DNA of 64,000 bases from an uncultured Acidaminococcus sp. (GTDB lineage Bacteria; Bacillota; Negativicutes; Acidaminococcales; Acidaminococcaceae). This document shows positions 1 to 8,975 of this stretch, piece after piece. The stretch is from the NCBI GenBank assembly GCA_900538365.1, contig UPXT01000006.1:14227-78226 (forward strand), given 5' to 3'. Numbering within the stretch: position 1 is the first letter of the stretch; each line of letters opens with the position of its first letter. The translations under genes and the position numbers were made by a program. The notes below the pieces were generated by a model, which did no database searches, was not told where the DNA came from, and saw only the letters and a program-made list of their open reading frames with translations.

Positions 1-864
1 ATCCGTGAGAACGATATCAACGCGGGCCATGAGGTTGGCAAACGGTTCATAATCCATGGGTTCAATGAGGTGGACGCGGTCCATCTTACCAAGGACCTGT
101 TCCGCCACTTCCCGAACCTTGGGGTTCTTGTGCATGGGGAAAATGGCTTCCGCTTCCGGATAGTCACGGAGGACTTCCTTCAGGGCCTGATAGACGTGCC
201 GCATCGGCGCTCCTAAGTTTTCCCGGCGATGAGTCGTCATGAGAATCAGTTTATGATTGCTCCGGATGGCCGCTTCCAGCTTCTGGTTGTGGAAATCAAA
301 GGCATTCTTTACGGTTTTTTTAAGGGCATCAATGACCGTGTTTCCCGTTACATAAATGGACTCTTCGGCGACATTTTCCTTCAGCAGGTTCCGCTTGGCG
401 TTGCCCGTCGGTGCAAAATGAAAGTCAGCAAGGGCACCGGTAAGCTTGCGGTTCATTTCTTCCGGATAGGGAGAATACTTGTTTCCCGTACGAAGGCCGG
501 CTTCCACGTGCCCAACACGGATCTGACGATAAAAAGCAGCCAAAGCGCCCACAAAAGTGGTCGTCGTATCGCCATGGACAAGGACAAGGTCGGGCTGGGC
601 CTTTTCAAGAACATCCCTGAGGCCCATGAGGGCACGGGTCGTGACGTCATAAAGGGTCTGTCCAGCTGTCATGATGTTAAGGTCATAATCCGGCTTGATG
701 TCAAAAAGGGTCATGACCTGGTCCAGCATTTCCCTGTGCTGGGCCGTCACAGCGACAATCGGTTCGATGGTGTCCGGATGCTTCCTCATTTCGAGAATAA
801 GCGGGCACATCTTGATGGCCTCCGGCCTCGTTCCAAAGATTGTCATGACTTTAAGTTTTTCCAT
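1..864 (-). CDS. wecB: UDP-N-acetylglucosamine 2-epimerase, non-hydrolysing (C-terminus off window)
   Basis: Interconverts UDP-GlcNAc and UDP-ManNAc in the cytoplasm for envelope polysaccharide synthesis. 288 codons are visible in one open frame running off the left edge. The N-terminus reads MEKLKVMTIFGTRPEAIKM, the classic GTRPEAIK start of the family. It is followed by a TAQHREM segment, VHGDTTT near residue 95, VGHVEAGLRT with an active-site Glu and Arg, and TGNTVIDAL. The family is normally about 370-390 residues, so some 90 codons are missing. It lies 15 bases downstream of wecA on the same strand, so the two are probably co-transcribed and supply precursors to the same polymer. Confidence 0.93.
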   Translation of the reverse strand, partial: MEKLKVMTIFGTRPEAIKMCPLILEMRKHPDTIEPIVAVTAQHREMLDQVMTLFDIKPDYDLNIMTAGQTLYDVTTRALMGLRDVLEKAQPDLVLVHGDTTTTFVGALAAFYRQIRVGHVEAGLRTGNKYSPYPEEMNRKLTGALADFHFAPTGNAKRNLLKENVAEESIYVTGNTVIDALKKTVKNAFDFHNQKLEAAIRSNHKLILMTTHRRENLGAPMRHVYQALKEVLRDYPEAEAIFPMHKNPKVREVAEQVLGKMDRVHLIEPMDYEPFANLMARVDIVLTD

Positions 865-879
865 AGTTACGCCCCTATT

Positions 880-1890
880 CTAGCGATCCTTCAGGATGCC
901 AATTTTCTTGGCACCAATGAAGATGATCGTAATGAGTACGCCCAGAAGGACCAGGGCATAAACCCCATCCACTTCTGTAAGCAGTACGGCGGCAAGGCAG
1001 AGCCCTGCACTGATGAGATACATGAAAATAACAGCCTGACGCTGACTAAAGCCCATAGCAAGGAGCCGATGGTGGATATGACCCTTGTCAGGCTGAAAAA
1101 TCGGCCGGCCATTTTTATAGCGACGCAAAATGGCAAAGGCCGTATCCATAATGGGAAGCCCTAAGGCAATGGCGGGAACCAAAAGAGCAATGGTCGCTGC
1201 ACTCTTGACAGCGCCAAAGATCGAGATGGCCGCCAACATGTAGCCCAAGAACAAGCTACCCGTATCTCCCATGAATATGGTAGCAGGATTGAAATTGTAA
1301 CGGATGAACCCAATAATGGCACCAGCAAGGGAAGCCGTCATGGTGGCGACAGGATACATGCCCTGCTGGAGCGCAACCATGATGACCGTCACGGAGGCAA
1401 TGGCCGAAACACCAGCTGCAAGGCCGTCAAGGCCATCAATGAGATTCACGACATTGGTCAAGCTGACAATCCAAAAAACCGTAAAGGGAACGGAAAGATA
1501 ATCCAGATAAAAATAACCGCCCCAAGGGTTATTGAGCCACTCGATGCGGACGCCAAAAATGACGGGAATCAAAGCCGCTGCAATCTGTCCCATGAGTTTG
1601 ACCTTGGCCGACAGCTGGATCATATCGTCGACCATGCCCACGGCTGCAATTGTGGCACCGCCCAAGAGGATCCCGATGACATCCGTTGTCAGTTCGAGTG
1701 TTGTAAGGGCCGCCGTCATAAAGCCAATAAAAATGGCAAGACCGCCCATGCGCGGCATGATGCGGTGATGAACCTTTCTGGCATTCGGCCGATCCACAGC
1801 ACCGAGATGAAATGCCAGTTTTTTGACAGCCGGTGTCAAAATCCAGCTGATAACAAGAGAGAGGCCCAACGCCACAAGATATGGTTTCAC
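880..1890 (-). CDS. wecA: Undecaprenyl-phosphate GlcNAc-1-phosphate transferase (WecA/TagO type)
   Basis: Integral membrane enzyme that moves GlcNAc-1-phosphate from UDP-GlcNAc onto undecaprenyl phosphate, the first lipid-linked step of O-antigen, enterobacterial-common-antigen-like or wall polymer synthesis. 336 aa with about ten hydrophobic segments. Family motifs are visible: DRPNARKVH near residue 33, an Asp-Asp pair in MVDDM, NLIDGLDGL near 150, FMGDTGS near 207 and the cytoplasmic GHIHHRL near 272. The start codon is GTG, with an AAGGGG ribosome site six bases upstream. A good sigma-70 promoter lies about 95 bases upstream. The substrate could differ in detail (other WecA-like sugars), but a partner wecB favours GlcNAc. 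Confidence 0.93.
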   Translation of the reverse strand: MKPYLVALGLSLVISWILTPAVKKLAFHLGAVDRPNARKVHHRIMPRMGGLAIFIGFMTAALTTLELTTDVIGILLGGATIAAVGMVDDMIQLSAKVKLMGQIAAALIPVIFGVRIEWLNNPWGGYFYLDYLSVPFTVFWIVSLTNVVNLIDGLDGLAAGVSAIASVTVIMVALQQGMYPVATMTASLAGAIIGFIRYNFNPATIFMGDTGSLFLGYMLAAISIFGAVKSAATIALLVPAIALGLPIMDTAFAILRRYKNGRPIFQPDKGHIHHRLLAMGFSQRQAVIFMYLISAGLCLAAVLLTEVDGVYALVLLGVLITIIFIGAKKIGILKDR

Positions 1891-1984
1891 AAAAATCCCC
1901 TTCTGCGGAAGCTTCCGCCTTTGAGTCTATGTATTGCTGAAAAATGGGAAGCATCACTTCTTCCCGTTGGTACATACAAGGTAT

Positions 1985-2013
1985 ATTATAGTACATCGCC
2001 AGAAAATCTACAA
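1985..2013 (-). promoter_or_regulatory. Sigma-70 promoter for wecA-wecB
   Basis: Read on the minus strand, a -35 box TTGTAG (2008-2013) and a perfect -10 box TATAAT (1985-1990) are separated by 17 bases. Transcription would start near 1978, some 88 bases before the wecA GTG. Confidence 0.65.
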
Positions 2014-2019
2014 TGATTC

Positions 2020-2667
2020 TTACAGTCCTTCCAACGATTTGCCCCTTCCTTTCTGTTCTGTTTCCGGACGGGAAAAGAGGATAAGTCCCCCTTTTTGTTG
2101 ATAGCCCGTATCCCACAGTTCCTTAAGGGAGAGCCAGCGCCATGAGCCATAGGTCGTAACTTTCACCATGACCTCATCTAGGAAAGTCTCGTAGCCCGTA
2201 AGCAGGAACCAGTGCCAAACAAGATCACGAAAACTGGGTACGCGATGCTTGAGGTTAAGGTACGGCAGGGGCCAGCCGGCATCAATCTGGCGTTTTACAA
2301 GGTCGGCCGCAGATTCATAGGAATGATTCCCTGACCACCCCGTTAGTACAAGATCATTGACGCCGCGGTCACGCAGGTAGTTCGTAAAGCCCTCCGTATA
2401 GATGGAAAGCTTATCGATGCCCGTAATGCGGGGCTTTAGGTAGGGTTTCATGGTCATGCCCAATTCCAGGTAGGCCGCTTTGCTCATTTTTTTCTGGGCC
2501 TGGGGCGCTGCATCAGGAAGATCTTTATAAAGGGAAAAATAAAGACTGCAGTCCGTGGCTGTAACGGCGGCACAGCCGCCTTTTTTCATCCACCAGTCAT
2601 GGGTAAACCATTCCTGGCTGCCTCCAAAAGCACCTTCTATGGAAAAATATGGAAGTTCACATTTCAT
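2020..2667 (-). CDS. Uncharacterised protein, possible C39-like cysteine peptidase fold
   Basis: 215 aa, no signal peptide or membrane segment. I do not recognise a named family with certainty. An early GGCAAVTATDC segment (about residues 30-40) looks like the nucleophile-cysteine helix of papain/C39-like proteins. The middle (GVNDLVLTGWSGNHSYESA) and a later histidine/tryptophan-rich stretch (RDLVWHWFLLTGYE, near 145-160) would fit the His-containing half of such a fold. This is pattern reading only. It stands alone between wecA's promoter and a divergent spacer, and starts at ATG with a GAAGGTGGACCC leader. An inactive structural homologue is equally possible. Confidence 0.6.
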   Translation of the reverse strand: MKCELPYFSIEGAFGGSQEWFTHDWWMKKGGCAAVTATDCSLYFSLYKDLPDAAPQAQKKMSKAAYLELGMTMKPYLKPRITGIDKLSIYTEGFTNYLRDRGVNDLVLTGWSGNHSYESAADLVKRQIDAGWPLPYLNLKHRVPSFRDLVWHWFLLTGYETFLDEVMVKVTTYGSWRWLSLKELWDTGYQQKGGLILFSRPETEQKGRGKSLEGL

Positions 2668-2749
2668 GGGTCCACCTTCTCACAAAAAGTTAGGTATAGA
2701 TAATCTCTAGTGTGTCCCTAGTGTATCACATTTTGGTAGGAGAAGAAAT

Positions 2750-2887
2750 ATGGAATGGATAAACCAAAAGCAGGACGCCTGCACCAGCTGGGAAAAGGAC
2801 GAAACAAGTCAGTCCGGACCGAAGGCACAGGGCAGCGTTCCAAAAGATGGCTTGGAACCAGGGGTTCCCCTCTTTTTCTTTCCATGA
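2750..2887 (+). CDS. Candidate small ORF (45 aa), unproven
   Basis: An ATG preceded by AGGAGAAGAAAT opens a 45-codon frame beginning MEWINQKQDACTSWEKDE and ending in a hydrophobic LFFFP. It is the only ORF with a decent ribosome site in the 460-base gap 2668-3128, and a short CATCTTG/CAAGATG hairpin (2891-2908) follows it. Composition is not strongly protein-like and no homologue is recognised. It may be chance. Otherwise the gap holds only the terminator at its right end. Confidence 0.25.
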   Translation: MEWINQKQDACTSWEKDETSQSGPKAQGSVPKDGLEPGVPLFFFP

Positions 2888-3077
2888 TCCCATCTTGGCT
2901 GCAAGATGGCCTTAGCCTGGAAACGCCATCACAAGATGGGATGTAATCTTTGTATCAGGTGATCCTCGTTTTCCATAAGGCACAGCGTGACAGCAAAACG
3001 GAGCAGGTTTTTCCCTCATTGAAAAGCAAGAGAAGACCGCAGGCGCCGTCTTCCCATCAGCTTCACAAAAGAAAATC

Positions 3078-3117
3078 AGCTCCCCTGCCCTAACCTTTCG
3101 GTGGAAACAGGAGAGCT
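3078..3117 (-). terminator. Rho-independent terminator of the first chromate-transporter pair
   Basis: Ten-base arms (AGCTCCCCTG / CAGGAGAGCT, one mismatch). On the minus strand the hairpin follows the stop at 3129 and is trailed by GATTTTCTTTT. A T-run on the plus side means it could also work in that direction. Confidence 0.7.
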
Positions 3118-3128
3118 TTTTTATCTTT

Positions 3129-3704
3129 CTACCTTCCGAAATGAAATACGACGCCAACCACGGCGGCTGCAGCAAGCCAGGCTACAGGATGAACCTTCTT
3201 GAACTTTGTCGTAAGGATGAGCAGTATGGCTGCCAATAAGAGACGGTTCCCAATGAGAGACGAAAAGAAGTTTCCCGTTTCTTTCCAGGCAGCGGCGTCA
3301 ATCAGGGTTACTTTTGCTACAAGCAGTCCTGCTGCCGCAATCAGGCCGCAGGAAGCAGCCCTGAGACCGTACATACCGGACTTGACATAATGGTTCTGGC
3401 CAAATTTTTTGAGCACGCTATAAACCGCAATCACAACGATGACAGACGGTGTCACAAGTCCAATGGTTGCAGCCAGCATTCCCGTCAGCCCATCGATATG
3501 AAATCCCACATAGGTGGCTGTATTGACGCCAATGGGTCCTGGCGTCGATTCTGAAACGGCTATCATGTTGAGCAGATCCATCTGCGTAAACCAGTGGGTC
3601 TTATCAGCCAATTTCGTCAGAAAAGGGATGGTCGCCATACCGCCGCCTATCGCGAAAAGACCAATCTTGAAATACTCTATGAACAGGGCTAAGAGAAGCA
3701 TCAT
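3129..3704 (-). CDS. Chromate transporter family, short-chain subunit B
   Basis: 191 aa, five to six membrane segments, a half-size CHR-family protein. The family signature FAIGGGMATIPFL is at residues 17-29 and ESTPGPIGVNTATYVG near 51-66 is the conserved Pro/Asn loop. Short-chain CHR proteins work as pairs of opposite membrane orientation. Its start overlaps the end of the upstream partner by four bases (ATGA), which implies translational coupling. The physiological substrate in anaerobes is uncertain. Chromate or sulfate export is the family name, not something seen here. A second, paralogous pair occurs at 19.2-20.4 kb. Confidence 0.88.
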   Translation of the reverse strand: MMLLLALFIEYFKIGLFAIGGGMATIPFLTKLADKTHWFTQMDLLNMIAVSESTPGPIGVNTATYVGFHIDGLTGMLAATIGLVTPSVIVVIAVYSVLKKFGQNHYVKSGMYGLRAASCGLIAAAGLLVAKVTLIDAAAWKETGNFFSSLIGNRLLLAAILLILTTKFKKVHPVAWLAAAAVVGVVFHFGR

Positions 3705-4240
3705 GCGTCGCCATCCTTTCTTTTTGCCGCAATTCCGACAAGGCCGGCGGCCACGACAAGATAGGCGGGGGAAATATCCGTGATCACGTTAATGACAAGG
3801 ACGAGAAGAAAAAGGGCCGCAGTCAGTTTGTCCACGACAGCCTTTGCAAAAAGTTTCCTTACGGCCTGAAAAATCAGGATACACACGCCGACGCGAATTC
3901 CCGCAAAGGCATCGGCCACAGCAGGGATGTGTGCAAAATTTGACAAAAAGGCCGCTATGGTCGTAATGATGACCATGGACGGGAAAATAACACCAAGCGT
4001 GGCCGCCAGTGCACCGGCAACGCCTCGCAGCTTCATGCCAATAAAGGTTGCCGTATTGACAGCAATGACACCAGGCGTGCACTGTCCAACGGCATAATAG
4101 TCGGCCAGTTCTTCATCCGTTGCCCAGTGATATCTGTTCACAACTTCTGCCTGCAGGATGGGCAGCATTGCGTAGCCACCGCCAAAAGTTACCGCACCCA
4201 TGCGGGCAAATACGCTGAATAATTGCCAAAGTGAGGCCAT
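3701..4240 (-). CDS. Chromate transporter family, short-chain subunit A
   Basis: About 179 aa from the chosen start. It carries TFGGGYAMLPILQAEV and GQCTPGVIAVNTATF, the subunit-A versions of the CHR motifs, plus five hydrophobic segments. The open frame extends six codons upstream to 4258, but the ribosome site AAAGGAGT lies inside that extension, seven bases before the ATG at 4240 (MASLWQLF), so I start there. It is the first gene of the pair and is coupled to subunit B. It closely resembles the subunit A encoded at 19213-19836 along its whole length. Confidence 0.88.
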   Translation of the reverse strand: MASLWQLFSVFARMGAVTFGGGYAMLPILQAEVVNRYHWATDEELADYYAVGQCTPGVIAVNTATFIGMKLRGVAGALAATLGVIFPSMVIITTIAAFLSNFAHIPAVADAFAGIRVGVCILIFQAVRKLFAKAVVDKLTAALFLLVLVINVITDISPAYLVVAAGLVGIAAKRKDGDA

Positions 4241-4344
4241 AGGATCAACTCCTTTCATATTTCACAAGTGTAGCACATCGCCATCTTAAATGCTACTTGC
4301 CAGCAAAGATGATAAGAGCGTAATTGGGGAAAACCAGAGTGACA

Positions 4345-4386
4345 GGAAAAGCAGGAAAAGGGCACGGCCCCTTTTCCTGCTTTTCC
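4345..4386. terminator. Long near-perfect hairpin between MATE gene and transporter pair
   Basis: Nineteen-base arms (left 4345-4363, right 4367-4386) with a three-base loop and one bulged C. Purine/pyrimidine-asymmetric (AAAAGCAGGAAAAGGG). A weak T-run on the minus side (GGTTTTCC) suits termination after the MATE gene, but the stem is longer than a typical terminator. Confidence 0.5.
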
Positions 4387-4485
4387 ACTTCTCATAGACG
4401 CCTCACCGCTTTTTATTGCTGCCCTTTTATCCACCAACGAGCGAAGCAGGCTGCAAGTCTCCTTGTTCATGATTCCAGACGCCCT

Positions 4486-5835
4486 TTACGCATGATACTT
4501 TCTTTCAATATAGCGCAGACGGAGCGTCAAAAAAAGGGCCGAAAAGAAGATTCCTGAAATCAAGCCCATCCAGTAGCCATCAGCTTCTTTATGAAAGCCA
4601 TAGTCCATCACAAGCCCAATGGGAAGAGCAAGGACCCAGTAAGCGGCAAGGGACGAATAGAAGGTTGCCTTGACATCTTTATAACCGCGTAAAATGCCTT
4701 GGATAGGCGCCGCCGTGCTGTCACAGAGCTGAAAAGCAATGGCAAAGCCAAGAAAATGCTCAATCGGCGCCACAAGGCTCGGATCCTGGGTATAGAGCCG
4801 AGCAATGAGTGTCCGTCCGACAAGCAGGAAAACAGCAAAGGAAAGCCCGACCATGACATTGCCGACACGTCCTGTCCTGCCATACAGCCGCGCCGCGGCA
4901 TAATCCTTGGCTCCGACAAAAGCTCCTATGATAATGGTTAGAGAGAGGGAAAAACTAAGGGGCACCATGTAGAGCAGGTTTGTAAAGCTCATGGCGGCTT
5001 GGTTTGCCGCAACGGTCACCGTACCAAATCTTGATACGAAAAGACATTCCACGCCAAAGATGCTCGTTTCAAGGAAGATTGCGACACCCATGGGAATCCC
5101 TACACGCAGGTGCTCCCGCAGGTGACTGGAGGAAAAGCCCGTGCGGTCAAAGACGTGGAAGTCACGGAAGACACCCAAATGGGTAACCAAATAAGCAAAG
5201 GACAGAAAGAGCAGCCAGCAGGTAATAGCGGTTCCCACGCCTGCTCCAGCGCCGCCCATACGGGGCAATCCCAGCTTTCCGAAGATAAAAAGATAGTTCA
5301 TAAAGCAATTGACCGGCATGGTGAGAAGAAAAAGCCGCATTGTCAGCTGCGTATACCCCATGGTATCAACAAAAGAACGCAGGATACTGGCTCCAAATAA
5401 AGGAACAATGCCCATAGCCACGTAGCTTAGGTAGTTATGGCTTACAATCTCGACCGTGCTTTCAAGTTCCATCAAGGACAGGACCTTGTCAAGCTGCAGG
5501 ATACCCACGCTGATGATGCTCACGCTGAGGATCATGGCAAGCATCAGCCCGCTGAAGACCGCACCGGAAATCTTTTCGTAGGCTTTTGCGCCGCGGTAGT
5601 TGGCGACAATTGGGGTCAAGGCCTGAAGGATGCCATTGAGTCCTGTGAAAATGGGCATCCAGATATTGGCTCCGATGGCAACTCCGGCAAGTTCAACAGT
5701 GCCCGCGTGACCGCTCATGATTGTATCGGCGAGGTTCATTCCCGTGATGGCAAGCTGAGTAATCAGAATTGGCACCATCACTTCCAGGATTTTTTTCATC
5801 CGTCTTCCAAAGGACGGGGTCACGTTTTCTTGCAT
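4486..5835 (-). CDS. MATE-family multidrug/cation antiporter
   Basis: 449 aa, twelve predicted membrane segments in two related halves. The first helix carries the family pattern VPILITQLAITGMNLADTIM and the second-half repeat includes ANQAAMSFTNLLYMVPLS. MATE proteins export cationic drugs or metabolites using sodium or proton gradients. Two ATGs lie close together at 5841 and 5835. The AAGGAGT ribosome site is only three bases from the first but nine from the second, so 5835 is preferred. It is a single-gene unit flanked by hairpins on both sides. Confidence 0.92.
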   Translation of the reverse strand: MQENVTPSFGRRMKKILEVMVPILITQLAITGMNLADTIMSGHAGTVELAGVAIGANIWMPIFTGLNGILQALTPIVANYRGAKAYEKISGAVFSGLMLAMILSVSIISVGILQLDKVLSLMELESTVEIVSHNYLSYVAMGIVPLFGASILRSFVDTMGYTQLTMRLFLLTMPVNCFMNYLFIFGKLGLPRMGGAGAGVGTAITCWLLFLSFAYLVTHLGVFRDFHVFDRTGFSSSHLREHLRVGIPMGVAIFLETSIFGVECLFVSRFGTVTVAANQAAMSFTNLLYMVPLSFSLSLTIIIGAFVGAKDYAAARLYGRTGRVGNVMVGLSFAVFLLVGRTLIARLYTQDPSLVAPIEHFLGFAIAFQLCDSTAAPIQGILRGYKDVKATFYSSLAAYWVLALPIGLVMDYGFHKEADGYWMGLISGIFFSALFLTLRLRYIERKYHA

Positions 5836-5861
5836 CAACATACACTCCTTACAAATAAGCC

Positions 5862-5906
5862 AAGGGAGGAACCGGCGGCGGGTGGTCCCGCCACTTGGCT
5901 CCTCCC
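5862..5906 (-). terminator. Hairpin between LTA-synthase-like gene and MATE gene
   Basis: GC-rich imperfect stem whose outer arms are GGGAGGA and TCCTCCC and whose inner arms are GGCGGG and CCCGCC, with internal mismatches. It sits just after the stop at 5937 on the minus strand, but the following T-run is weak (TTGGCTTATTTG), so termination is only probable. Confidence 0.4.
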
Positions 5907-5936
5907 AATTGATAACAGACTGCGGAAGAAAAGGCC

Positions 5937-7973
5937 TTAAAGGGAAGGCATATACTTAAGATGCCGCTCCGCATAGTTGTACATTACGTAATTTGCCAGG
6001 GCGTCCTTTTCCTCCCGATCCGGTGTTGGTTCGTCCAACGTGGAAACAAAGGACAAGTCGGCGGAATAGTAATAGGCTTTGCCGCTAAAATAGCCCAAGG
6101 CATAGGGATGTTCCGTAGGCTGCAGGAGATTTCTCCCCATAAATTCTTCCGGTACGGGGACGCCCATGAGCGCAAGGAGCGTCGGAGCCAGGTCTTCCTG
6201 GCTGCCATAATCCGTACTTTCAAGATTTTTCAACGGTTCCAGATTCTTACTTACAAAGATAAGTGGAATCGGCGCCACGCTCTCCTTATCCTGCGGCTTT
6301 TGGACAAGGGTTTTGTATTCCCCACCCGAATGGGGATTATGGTCGCTTGTAATCACAAAGAGGGTCCGATCATCCATGAGGCCTTCCTTTTCCGCTTCCT
6401 CAAAGAAATGCTTCACTGTCTGGTCCACCCAATACATACCGCACACAGTTACCGTTCCCTGGGTTCGCACGGACTCAGGCATGTTTTCGTAGGTAATCCC
6501 GTAATACGGATACGGTTGGTGCATATCAAGGGTCTTTGTGACAACAAGGAATGACTGGCTGCGGCCTTTCTTTAAAAAGCGCAGCAGGTTGTCATACATG
6601 ACATCGTTATGGAACCCCCAGCCACTGGCCCCAGAGTAGCCTTCTTTGGCAATGTCTTCCTTGGCAAAATAGTGTGCCATGCCGAACTGTTCCGGATACT
6701 CGCGGTACTCATTGTTGTAGTAGCGGCTTGACGCGCTGAAGAATGTTCCCGGAATCCCTGCTTTTTCAAGGGAACGGAACAGTGACGGCTGAAGGGTCCC
6801 CGGCAGGTCACCATCATAGATGAGCTGGCTGCGGAAGGTCGCATTAAGGCCCTGTGTCGTCGGAACAGCCGATGAGTAGTAGTGGTCAAGATGCGGGTAC
6901 GTTTCGACGAGCGAGTCTAGGTAAGGCGTCGTTTCCTTGGGAATCGAGGGATTATAGTAATGGAGATAATCCCGATGGACGGACTCAAAGATGATCATGA
7001 TGATTCGGTCATAAGCAGGTTTATCACGAACAACGACTGGCTTTTTGGGCAGGATGCCCAGCCGTTTCAAGATGGCCTTGTCCTTATCGGTCAGTTCCCG
7101 TTTCTTATATTCACCGGGGTCATGAACAACTTTATCGGTCTTAAAAAGGGCTTTTTGGAAAAAGTTTACGTTCACGGGGTATGCCACGGCATCCCGTGTC
7201 GTTTTACGGTTCTTTTCCAAATCCACTTCAAGGTCAAGGCCCGGCACAAGATCAAGTCCATGATAGACGCCTTCACGGCACAAAAGATAGGTCAGGTTAA
7301 GGCCCAAGGCAAAGACAGCAACACACAGGAGCGACCAAGGCAGGTTGGGTTTGCGCCGCTTTTGGCGATCGACTCGGAAAAGAGCAGCAAGCATGATAAG
7401 AAGCAAGGCGCCAAGGGCCAGCTTCCAAGGAGCCGTGGTTGACAGGATGCCCATGGCCGCATAATAATTGAGGTTCTCAAAAAGAACACTCTCTATATGC
7501 ATGCTTGTATTCCAGAAGTAGACGGCATCACCCAACATGATAAAGACCGTCACAAAATAAATAAGGAAATAAAACGCCTTCATTCCCCGATTGGGGTAAT
7601 GGTGATAGATCATGGCCGTTACCAAAAGGACAACGATATTGTTAAAAAGACCGGCAAGGATTGAAAGAACTGTCATAAATCCCCAGTCAAGCTCGACATA
7701 GGTCACCATGAAGAAGGCGTCCAAAAGATACAGCACGCCGATGACCACGACGGGGAAATAGCGCCGGACACGGTCCTTGATCCGGTGTTTCTTGAGATAA
7801 AGGAGCGCTCCCGTCCCAAGAAGCAGCAGATCCCGCAGGAAGTGATTCAAGGTGCGGTACCAGCATTCAGCCAAAGGAAAAGGCGAAATGGCTTTCAGAT
7901 CATTCCAGCATAAAAAGTACTCCAGGCCCAAGATAAGAAGAGCCGAAAGAATGAGCGCAAGCTTCTTTTTCAC
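5937..7973 (-). CDS. LTA-synthase-like membrane phosphoglycerol/phosphoethanolamine transferase
   Basis: 678 aa. Five or so membrane helices in the first 230 residues are followed by a linker and an extracytoplasmic sulfatase-fold domain. That domain has FESVHRDYL (metal-binding Glu near 330), SSAVPTTQGLNATF with the putative nucleophile Thr near 372-373, and SDHNPHSGGEY. This is the lipoteichoic-acid-synthase/OpgB/EptA superfamily. LtaS and OpgB use phosphatidylglycerol as donor and release diacylglycerol, and the next gene upstream, ten bases away, is a diacylglycerol-kinase homologue that could recycle it. In a two-membrane cell a periplasmic phosphoglycerol transferase seems likelier than true LTA synthesis, but that is inference. 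Confidence 0.85.
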   Translation of the reverse strand: MKKKLALILSALLILGLEYFLCWNDLKAISPFPLAECWYRTLNHFLRDLLLLGTGALLYLKKHRIKDRVRRYFPVVVIGVLYLLDAFFMVTYVELDWGFMTVLSILAGLFNNIVVLLVTAMIYHHYPNRGMKAFYFLIYFVTVFIMLGDAVYFWNTSMHIESVLFENLNYYAAMGILSTTAPWKLALGALLLIMLAALFRVDRQKRRKPNLPWSLLCVAVFALGLNLTYLLCREGVYHGLDLVPGLDLEVDLEKNRKTTRDAVAYPVNVNFFQKALFKTDKVVHDPGEYKKRELTDKDKAILKRLGILPKKPVVVRDKPAYDRIIMIIFESVHRDYLHYYNPSIPKETTPYLDSLVETYPHLDHYYSSAVPTTQGLNATFRSQLIYDGDLPGTLQPSLFRSLEKAGIPGTFFSASSRYYNNEYREYPEQFGMAHYFAKEDIAKEGYSGASGWGFHNDVMYDNLLRFLKKGRSQSFLVVTKTLDMHQPYPYYGITYENMPESVRTQGTVTVCGMYWVDQTVKHFFEEAEKEGLMDDRTLFVITSDHNPHSGGEYKTLVQKPQDKESVAPIPLIFVSKNLEPLKNLESTDYGSQEDLAPTLLALMGVPVPEEFMGRNLLQPTEHPYALGYFSGKAYYYSADLSFVSTLDEPTPDREEKDALANYVMYNYAERHLKYMPSL

Positions 7974-7982
7974 AATGCCTCC

Positions 7983-8930
7983 CTAGGAAATGAAATTAAG
8001 TGGTGTAGGTAGGAGGGAAATGGAAAGGGGCGACGTTGCCACACTGTCCCCATCCAGTTCAGCAGCAAAGTTCTTCACATTGCAGCGGATCTGGACCTCC
8101 TGGGCCTTGCAGATTTCAACCGATTTATCCAAGGAGAGCATATCGGCCGCAATAAGCGCCGTGTAGCGCAGGAAGTCGACACAACGGTCCTTTTTGAATA
8201 AGATGACGTAGAGCGCGGGATTGGATAAGGAGCCTCCGTTGACAAGGGAGAACCGTCCTGCATAGTAACGGCTCTTGGTCACGATAACGGAACTGGCCGC
8301 CCGCCATACGCCATCCCCGTCAATCATAACCTCAAATTTATACTTCCAAGGATGCAGCAGCATTTCATTTCCTGCCACAAGGCCGCTCTGCCGCACATAG
8401 GCAAGAGTTGAAAGGAACTTTTTTTCTTTGGGCGTTACCATATCGACGACGAGGGAATCCACACCAATGCCGGCCACGGTCAGAAAAATCCGGTCATTGG
8501 CCTTTCCCAGCCAGACTGGAGCCGTTAGGCCCTTTTCAACGCGCATGAGCCAGCTCGTGGCATCGGTTTTCTGGGCCAGTTCCTTGGCAACAAGGTTCAC
8601 CGTGCCAGCAGGGTAAATACTCACATACGGCATATAGTCCCGTTCAACAAGCACTTCTGAAATGGCGCGCAGCGTACCATCGCCGCCAGCAATGATGATC
8701 CAATCGACTTGTTCATCGCAGGCCTTGCGTGCCACGATTTGGGCATCGTTGAAGGTATTGATGCGGTAATAGGAAAAAGCAGCCGGTCCGTACATCGCGA
8801 TAAACTCGTCGGCAAGGCGCTCCACGCTGCGGTGCAGGGCGGCAAAGAAAGTCTGCTTGCCTGCATTGTGGTTATGAACGAGATATACTTTTTTGAATGT
8901 CTTGATATCAACTTTTTTTCGAAGCATCAT
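7983..8930 (-). CDS. Diacylglycerol/lipid kinase family protein (DgkB/YegS type)
   Basis: 315 aa soluble kinase with the NAD-kinase/DAGK-fold signature: HNHNAGK near residues 20-25 and AGGDGTLRAI at 81-90, the nucleotide-binding GGDGT loop. It ends in the beta-rich half typical of DgkB. Family members phosphorylate diacylglycerol (to phosphatidic acid) or related lipids at the inner face of the membrane. The tandem position with an LTA-synthase-like enzyme, whose reaction releases diacylglycerol, favours diacylglycerol as substrate. A substrate such as phosphatidylglycerol (YegS) or a sphingoid lipid cannot be excluded. Start at ATG 8930, with an AGGGTGGG ribosome site. Confidence 0.88.
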   Translation of the reverse strand: MMLRKKVDIKTFKKVYLVHNHNAGKQTFFAALHRSVERLADEFIAMYGPAAFSYYRINTFNDAQIVARKACDEQVDWIIIAGGDGTLRAISEVLVERDYMPYVSIYPAGTVNLVAKELAQKTDATSWLMRVEKGLTAPVWLGKANDRIFLTVAGIGVDSLVVDMVTPKEKKFLSTLAYVRQSGLVAGNEMLLHPWKYKFEVMIDGDGVWRAASSVIVTKSRYYAGRFSLVNGGSLSNPALYVILFKKDRCVDFLRYTALIAADMLSLDKSVEICKAQEVQIRCNVKNFAAELDGDSVATSPLSISLLPTPLNFIS

Positions 8931-8975
8931 GAACCCACCCTTTTTGGTGAGACGGAAGCCGTGGGAGCCGCCGTC

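Noticed and set aside
229..1164. Long plus-strand ORF of 311 codons over wecB/wecA
   Set aside because: Antisense to two clear enzymes on the minus strand; no ribosome site or domain.
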